Source of the DNA: Psilocybe azurescens
Taxonomy: Eukaryota; Basidiomycota; Agaricomycetes; Agaricales; Agrocybaceae
Length of the DNA: 64,000 nt
Reading direction: 5' to 3'
NCBI GenBank assembly: GCA_023853785.1
Contig: JAJIRX010000622.1
Coordinates: 1,240,001 to 1,304,000 of the forward strand
This document shows, one piece after another, positions 58,087 to 64,000 of the stretch (the stretch's first letter is position 1; each line of letters opens with the position of its first letter). A program made the translations under genes and the position numbers. Under the pieces are notes generated by a model. It searched no databases, was not told the origin of the DNA, and worked only from the letters and a program-made list of their open reading frames with translations.

Positions 58087-59903
58087 TCATACATTGTCAA
58101 ACCACCCTGCCTGAGTCACCTCCTGCGCTAAACCATCCCATCCTCTCCGTCGGGCTTTTTCTTCCTGAAAGTTCAGTCGCAAACCTGTACCGGGGGATAA
58201 ATAATGCTTCGTATCATCTCTTTGAATGGCAAACATACCTCAGGCATTCATCCAATTTCCATCGCCCCCGATTATCCTCGCCCGTTGAGCCGCTCACATC
58301 TTCGCCGCTCCAGGCTGGAGTATAAGGAAGGCCAGGGCATATTCTCCTGCTCAGAGCAAAAATCATTCCTGAGATGAACGCATCTTGCGCTCCAACCTCA
58401 TCCAAAATACAGTCATCTCCATCATGATCACCACCAGGTGTTTCCGTCCCTTGGGAATCGTTGTCATCTTCTTCATTACTACTCGTGAACTGGCTACTCT
58501 CGTTTGTGCCTTGTCCCTGGCGTGTGTGCGACTTTGCCTGGTGCTGGTGGTGCACATGGTGCTTGTCACTCTTGTCCGTGTCCGAGAAGTAATGGCTTTC
58601 TCCAACAGTAAAAGCTCTTGAGGAAGGTGTTCTGCTCCTTCCATCGGCCCAGAAATCGCTCCCGCTTCTCACTGATCGGAGCTCGGGGCCCTGTTGTGGA
58701 TATGGATTTCGCAGGTGATCGACATCTACATTCTTAGAGTGGGTTGGAGGCGGTTTGTCTTCGACCCAGCCCGAACTCTGAAAGTATTCCTTCGTGGGCA
58801 ACGACAATACTGCGCCTCCTTCTTGGCCCCAATGTGCAATGAGCAAGGCATGAGGAGGCGCAATCGACGCGAGAGACAGAAGAAACGCGCGTGGTGTCGT
58901 TTCGTAATGTGGTGAGTTTGCTTGGGCGTAATGTTTATTGAAAAACAGAACGTCTGCATGGGGTATAAGCTGGATCAATTATCAGTTCCGTGCCACTGAT
59001 CATGACGAAGAGCATGAACAGACTGCTTCCACTCCTTGTTTGCCTTTCCTTCCCACATCTACGCTGAAAACACAGTGACTTCTCCATTTTCTTTCTCGTG
59101 CCAGGCCATCTAGTCCAGTAATATTGCTCAAAGTTGTCTTGACAGACCTCCCTTCAAAGTGTAGCCAGTCGAAAGGGGCTGGACTGTTGGGATTATAAAA
59201 TACAGGATTCCCCGGTATCCTGGTACTTGACTGTGATGGCCTGGGTGTAGGTACAGCTGTGGGAAGTGAAGCCGACGAGTAATTGGGTATCGTAGGGCTG
59301 ACTGTGGGTGTCGTCTGAGGATAGTTCTCTGGTGCAAGCAAAGGTCCAAGTAAAGAGACGAAGTCTTCATGTGTGATATCCGGTAGTGGGTTATGGTTCA
59401 CGACTGTCCGTGAGTTATCCTCGGCTGTAGAACAGCATTAGATCTTAGAGCAATCCAAACTAAGGAGCTTACTTGAGTGCAAAACCCAAGCACTAGGTAC
59501 ACCTGCGTCTCGCCAGATTTTGCAATACTTCGTGACAACACCTTCGTTCTCTAAATCCTTCAGAACCATCCGTCCATCTTCGTTCCCGCCGAGAGGTGCG
59601 ACAAGCACGGCTTCCACGCCAGGGAATTGCGCAAGAAGCGATAGCAACTAAACGTAAGACACAAACTTAGTTCGCTCAGTTGTATCTTTGCGCTTGATAG
59701 CATTACATACCATGTTTGCCGATCCCCCTCTCGCCTTCCCTGACCGAATGAGCCCGAACCACGGAAGATGGTGCTGGATGGCACGGCACATACAGCGTAT
59801 GTGTTTGAAAAAGTGTCCCCGAAGCAACGATACGAAGAGGCCTGGATGGTTGCAGGAAGTACGGGTTGTTATTATCGTCAGATCGGTCGCGTCGTGATTT
59901 CAT
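58087..59903 (-). CDS. pfkB-family sugar kinase resembling ketohexokinase
   Basis: Ketohexokinases phosphorylate fructose to fructose-1-phosphate. Motifs across about five exons: RIVASGTLFQTHTLYV and a sugar-binding RGGSANM region near the N-terminus, VLVAPLGGNEDGRMVLKDLENEGV, SRTVVNHN with LPDITHEDF, FDWLHFEGR, HADVLFFNKHYA, LLIAHWGQEGG, and the anion-hole/catalytic motif. The last reads EVGAQDAFISGM, so the family GAGD is GAQD here, with the Asp kept. A low-complexity insert of about 110 residues rich in His, Asp, Ser and Glu lies just before it. The last exon ends GWFDNV. Two homopolymer shifts (ccc 59738-59740, ttttt 58156-58160) break frame. Confidence 0.8.
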
Positions 59904-60275
59904 TCTGGTAAGCAGATGGGTATAATATGAGTGTATGAGGTATATATGTTGTCCAAACGAAAGCAAAAGCAGAAAGAAAGTCAAGAATTAACGGGGCCCC
60001 ACATGTTTGTTTTGTACCAAACGCGGGTGGTCAATCAGGAATCAGGATAAAAAGTGGGAGCGCTTTTCTTTGGATCTGATTAAAAAAGGTACATATACTC
60101 ACTTTCTAAACATGATCAAGTCTCGAGGTTTTGCCAAAGTGAATTTTGGCTAACTGCCCCCACATAAAATGAAATGAAATGAATTGTCAGTCGGATGCCG
60201 AAAAAGATGTCAATACTATGGTAATACTTTTAATAAAGAAGATGGAGCTGGAACAAGAATCCCGGCTCAAGGGGT

Positions 60276-61634
60276 CTACTGCATTTCGACATCACTATCG
60301 CCATCTACACTTCCGTCGTCGCTCTCCCAATCACCCTCTCCCTCTCCACCCTCATCGTCCTCATCCAAAGGCGATGCTGCAATGCCTAAAGAATCCAATT
60401 TAGATATGAGCTCCCTGACATGTTCCAGCAATGGCTTATCAGGGTGCTCTTGATTTCGGTGAAGCTTTTGGTTTAAATTAACATTAATTACAAGCCAATG
60501 AAAACAAGGGAAAGTACCGACCACTTGACATGTCTCGAGGCAATCTCTGGCATCTTTTCCTAATTCTTGCCATGTTAGGTCGTCCAAGATTCCGCCACTT
60601 TCCTGAGCTTGTTCGGCCATGAGGTAGAAGCACCACCCTTCCAGGTACCACGCCTCGACATCTTGATCGTCTGAGGACATTATTCCATGGAGAACGAGTA
60701 GAGCCGGTGTATATAAGGACAATTCAAGGAATAGCTTGACGAGAGCAAGGCGAGTAGGAATCGGAGGCAATTTGGGATCATCTGGAATACGATGATAAGG
60801 TTTTTATCTCCTGCCGATGTAGTTAGGACGCACCTAAATCGATATCCTGCATTGTTGCCCAGGCTTGCTCGAGATACGTCTTGGCCTCATCCGGACGCTC
60901 TTGCGACATGCGTACAGAGGCTAGAGTCTGCAAAGCCTCTGAATTCCCTGGATCGATTTGAAGGGCTGTCGCCAATAGGTCTTCACAGTTTTGTTCAGCT
61001 TCTGGCTCATCACTGTCATAAAAATGTATCCATGAGACTAGAAAATAAGGGTAAAGGAGTGGCATACCATAGATCATATGAAGGATCCATCCAGATCTCT
61101 ACTTGGCCTACAAGAGCTCGGACGATGCTGCTTCTCAGCTCTGATTCGTCCTTCCTGGACGCTTCATCATCTGCGCGTTCCTTGCCCTTTAATTGGGCAT
61201 GCAATATGTTGATAGCAGCCTGATAGTGCTTTAGCGCTCCTCTTGGATCGTCTTCACTAAGTTGTGCGAGATACAAATGTGCAGATGGGGGAGATGGAGA
61301 CGGAGCATCAGGGTTTGGAGGTAACAGAGATAGGAAGGCCTATAATGCACTAAAATTAATAAAAGAAGTTCCAATCATTGGGTATATTGCACCTGTTTCG
61401 CAGCTTCCAGTTCTCCAGTTTCTAGCAGAGATACACCCAGCATCTCTTTTGCTTCTACATTTTTGGATCTTGCTCTAAAGCCCGGCGAATAAAGCGCAAG
61501 GCAAGATCATAGTCGCATTGGATAATCAAAGTTTGGGCTTTCTCGAGAAGAGATGCGCTGGATGGTGGGGCAGCCTGGATGGGAGGGTCTGCCGCCTTTG
61601 AATGCGCCTTTTTCTTAGTTCTAGTTCGTCCCAT
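60276..61634 (-). CDS. ACL4: TPR-repeat chaperone of ribosomal protein uL4 (Acl4 family)
   Basis: In yeast Acl4 binds newly made uL4 (Rpl4) and escorts it to pre-60S particles. The N-terminus is basic (MGRTRTKKKAHSK) as in the family. TPR helices follow: LLEKAQTLIIQCDYDLALRF, LETGELEAAKQAFLSLL, HLYLAQLSEDDPRGALKHY, DLLATALQIDPGNSEALQTL, and AWYLEGWCFYLMAEQ near the end. It closes with a strongly acidic tail (DEDDEGGEGEG, DGDSDVEMQ), also typical. A run of five T at 61460-61464 (A on the coding strand) truncates the frame after DPK; six would continue the repeat. Divergent from the next gene with 271 bp between starts. Confidence 0.86.
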
Positions 61635-61905
61635 TGGAAGTTTAAGTAGGAGAGGAGGGGAAAGATTTTGAAGATCACGTGGGCGAGATGAAGGAGGAAA
61701 TTGTAATTTGGAATGATCACGGTGGCAACAGTGACCGGCCGTCTTTCATTCCATGTGTAGCCTTGCATACTTGTCTACTCCTATTCCCTGCGCCCTTGCG
61801 CAGCAAACGATGATAAACCCCTTCTACAATTCTTAGACAAAGCTTCATCTTCAAAGCTCTTTTTATCATCGTCTGCTAGTCTTGTTGCTCTATAACTGAC
61901 AATCA

Positions 61906-63195
61906 ATGACTGCATTTTCGACCGGCATGTTTGAATTTGAATCGCCAGCAGTAGATGCTGCAAAAGACCCACTTTTCAATGAACGCCTCGACGCCTTTCT
62001 ACAAAAGAATCTCGCAGAGATTAGAGCTTTTGCTGAACGAGAGCTGCGTCCATACGAAGAGGTCTCTTAGGACCTCCATCAGGAGTACTTGGTATTCTGA
62101 CTATGCTCTGCACAGACAAGGCGGCGCGTCGCGGAATGGCATGCCAAATATCTATTTCAGTCGCCTTCATCGCTTGTATCAGGGAAGAGTCCACCTCAAG
62201 GTCCGTCTTCCACATCGTTGTGTCTCAGTTGTTGCGTTTTGATTCTTTCTAGTGAGATCTATTCTCTGTGATACTTCTCTCATTCTCGAATCACTGTCTG
62301 TGGTATCTGGTGCTCAGTCATTCGTGTTGGCGATAGATCCCAGCGATCCGTCAGACCATGGGTTTTTGGGTGGATCGGTGACCGGCCGGGAGTTCTGGCG
62401 AGGCTTGAGGGGTGGCGGAGTGCATGGAGCCAGAGCCTTTAAAACATACTGCGTTAACCATCTCCAACAAGTGGAAACCTCCAATGCTCGTAAACCTGAA
62501 CGCCATGTGTCTACGCCTCCTGCAAAATCGATCAAGTCTGAACTTTATGAAAGTGTTCGCAACGCCCTTAGGTAAAGGATCATTTCTCCTTTATGTAAAA
62601 GTCGAGGCTTAATCTTGTTTTACATAGACTTGCGAGCGGTGTCCGCAGTGCAGAAATGAAATGGACGAATCCAGAAAGATTGGACGCGTACGGAGTACGA
62701 TTAGTGGGGTGGCCAGACGGTGTCCCTGCCCAGAACCCTTCTACATTGAAAGTTAATCAGAATAAAGTGCTCCTCGAGGCAATTCAAAATGGCTCGATGA
62801 AGTTTGTCAAAGTCATCCCGGATCCTAGTGGGTCGCGCGACACACCAAGCGGAGGCGATGATGATGCTAATGAGGACTTCTCATGGGCTTACGATGCGGA
62901 CGCCCTCCCAGCCTTGCCTTCACCTGCCCCGACTATGGCTTCTTCTTCGGCTTTCACCAGAGCACCTACTGTAACCCCATTGTCGTCGACAACAATTGAT
63001 GACAATGACCCATGGAGCATGCAGCCGACCATGACCGCTGAACCTGACCAAGCGCACTCTTCTTATGATGTAAACTACGCTTGGGAAGGCGAGTTCAATG
63101 AAGAAGCCATAAATACCCTGGGAGAAGAATGGGACCTGGAGCGGCCGAGAAAACGGCAACGAAGCGAGGAGCCGTTCTCTGGTTTTACAGAGTAG
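61906..63195 (+). CDS. Uncharacterised fungal protein with C-terminal nuclear signal
   Basis: Four exons join in frame (61906-about 62070, a short exon to about 62200, about 62272-62571 and about 62629-63195), giving about 370 residues. The N-terminal part has FEFESPAVDAAKDPLFNERL and an acidic/aromatic helix. The centre has RSILCDTSLILESLSVV and KWTNPERLDAYGVRLVGWPDG. The C-terminal third is Ser/Pro/Asp-rich and ends in RPRKRQRSEEPFSG, a likely nuclear localisation signal. I recognise the central WTNPERLDAYGVRLVGWP region as recurrent in basidiomycete hypothetical proteins, but not a function. No frame break was found. Confidence 0.75.
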
Positions 63196-63468
63196 TGAGA
63201 CATAAGTGGTGTCTATAAAGATCTACTGTCTACCTATCCATCGATAGTGATGTAGAGCTACTTAATGTTGTTGTACAAAACTCCTTTGCATAGTTGAATA
63301 GTGAGGCAATAAATTGAATTGGAAAAGAGGGTCTAGGTTTCATCGATGTTGTAGAGAGCGATGTTGTTCCGGATTCGACCATGATTTACGGAGACTATAT
63401 TTGTATATCAAACACGACCTCCTTTCCGGCTGCGATTCGTTCTTGAATCTTGAACCATTACTTCCACT

Positions 63469-64000
63469 ATGTTTTCTTCGATCTTTTCGTGAGTTCCTCT
63501 GCTCTTATTTGATTTCCAAATTTGTCAATATTTATACAGAACAGCGCCCCCTGTCGATCCGACAGCCCCAAACTTCCACTCTGTCTCGTCTACTGTCTCC
63601 GAGAATGAGCTTTTCGGCGAACTCGAGCCCAAAGATACTTCACTGCTGTGCGCAGGAGGCTTCGTGACCGAGACTCAGACTTTCTATGTTATCACAGAGG
63701 ATGGCACGTCCGTCATGTGTCAAGTAATCCATTCTGCCGTGGGGTAAGCTTATCTTGTTAGATCGCGGTTCCCCAACCGACACTTTTACAGCGTATGGTA
63801 CCCAACCATCCAGTTCACATGCAAAATTGCCAATCCAGCGAAAGGAGAGAAGATCTGGAAGTCTGTCAACGTCAGCAACTTTGTTACACCACCCCCAGGT
63901 GGCTTCGATAAACGCTCAAGCAAGGCCGACGAGTACTCAGTGCTTTACAAGGCAACCTCTGATCCAGAATTCCCTGAATCTTACACCATCCGTGCCAACC
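63469..64000 (+). CDS. SVF1: Svf1-like survival factor, 5' part (continues past the window)
   Basis: Svf1 is a ceramide-binding lipocalin-like protein that protects yeast from oxidative stress. Exons 63469-63488, about 63540-63745 and 63793 onward join in frame: MFSSIFS, then FHSVSSTVSENELFGELEP, FVTETQTFYVITEDGTSVM, QVIHSAVGVWYPTIQFTC and KRSSKADEYSVLYKA. These match the N-terminal half of the family. The gene is cut by the window end, so length and C-terminus are unseen. Confidence 0.9.

Noticed and set aside
1..64000. CRISPR arrays, operons, Shine-Dalgarno sites and bacterial elements
   Set aside because: Gene structure is plainly eukaryotic with spliceosomal introns, and no regularly spaced short repeats were seen.

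Overview
The window comes from a filamentous basidiomycete, most likely an Agaricomycete. Genes have many short introns (about 45-70 nt, GT-AG with rare exceptions) and several micro-exons. They include families typical of mushr­o­om-forming fungi: a CVNH (cyanovirin-N homology) lectin pair, an orphan 7TM GPCR-like receptor, a KRE9-type GPI-anchored protein and a self-priming chromodomain Ty3 retrotransposon. Gene models were assembled by eye across introns, so exon edges are inferences unless stated.

Layout. 1-10 kb is gene-poor and holds two paralogous minus-strand CVNH genes about 4 kb apart. 10-18 kb carries a small mitochondrial protein, a complete nine-exon 7TM receptor and a Rho GEF (DH-PH-CNH), all on plus. 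18-28 kb is a dense housekeeping block: TFB2 (TFIIH) and SQT1 on minus, then a protein disulfide isomerase, a TDP2-like phosphodiesterase and a KRE9-like GPI protein on plus. 28-38 kb holds a decayed cytochrome P450, an MFS sugar transporter and a convergent GH13_5-type alpha-amylase. 38.2-47.3 kb is an AT-rich decayed DNA transposon with terminal inverted repeats and target-site duplications, interrupted by a 6.4-kb LTR retrotransposon. 48-64 kb has a candidate solo LTR, a nuclear-type coiled-coil gene, a Gly/Met-rich low-complexity gene, a tandem repeat, a DUF155 (RMD1/RMND1) gene, a ketohexokinase-like pfkB kinase, ACL4, an uncharacterised conserved-looking gene and the 5' part of SVF1.

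Functional themes. SQT1 and ACL4 are both dedicated chaperones of ribosomal proteins. PDI serves the secretory pathway used by the GPI protein. The Rho GEF links to cell-wall signalling, and the amylase may link to wall alpha-glucan. The transporter and amylase are convergent neighbours.

A major caveat runs through the window. Almost every conserved gene contains a one-base frameshift, nearly always in a short homopolymer, including genes expected to be important. This looks like sequence or assembly error rather than mass pseudogenisation, so genes with such shifts are annotated as CDS. The P450 is the exception: it also has a point nonsense codon and a lost heme-binding end. The strongest biological leads are the double-CVNH gene pair with a sharply bounded near-identical block, the sequence evidence for Tf1-like self-priming in the LTR element, and the nested transposon with both sets of target-site duplications intact.
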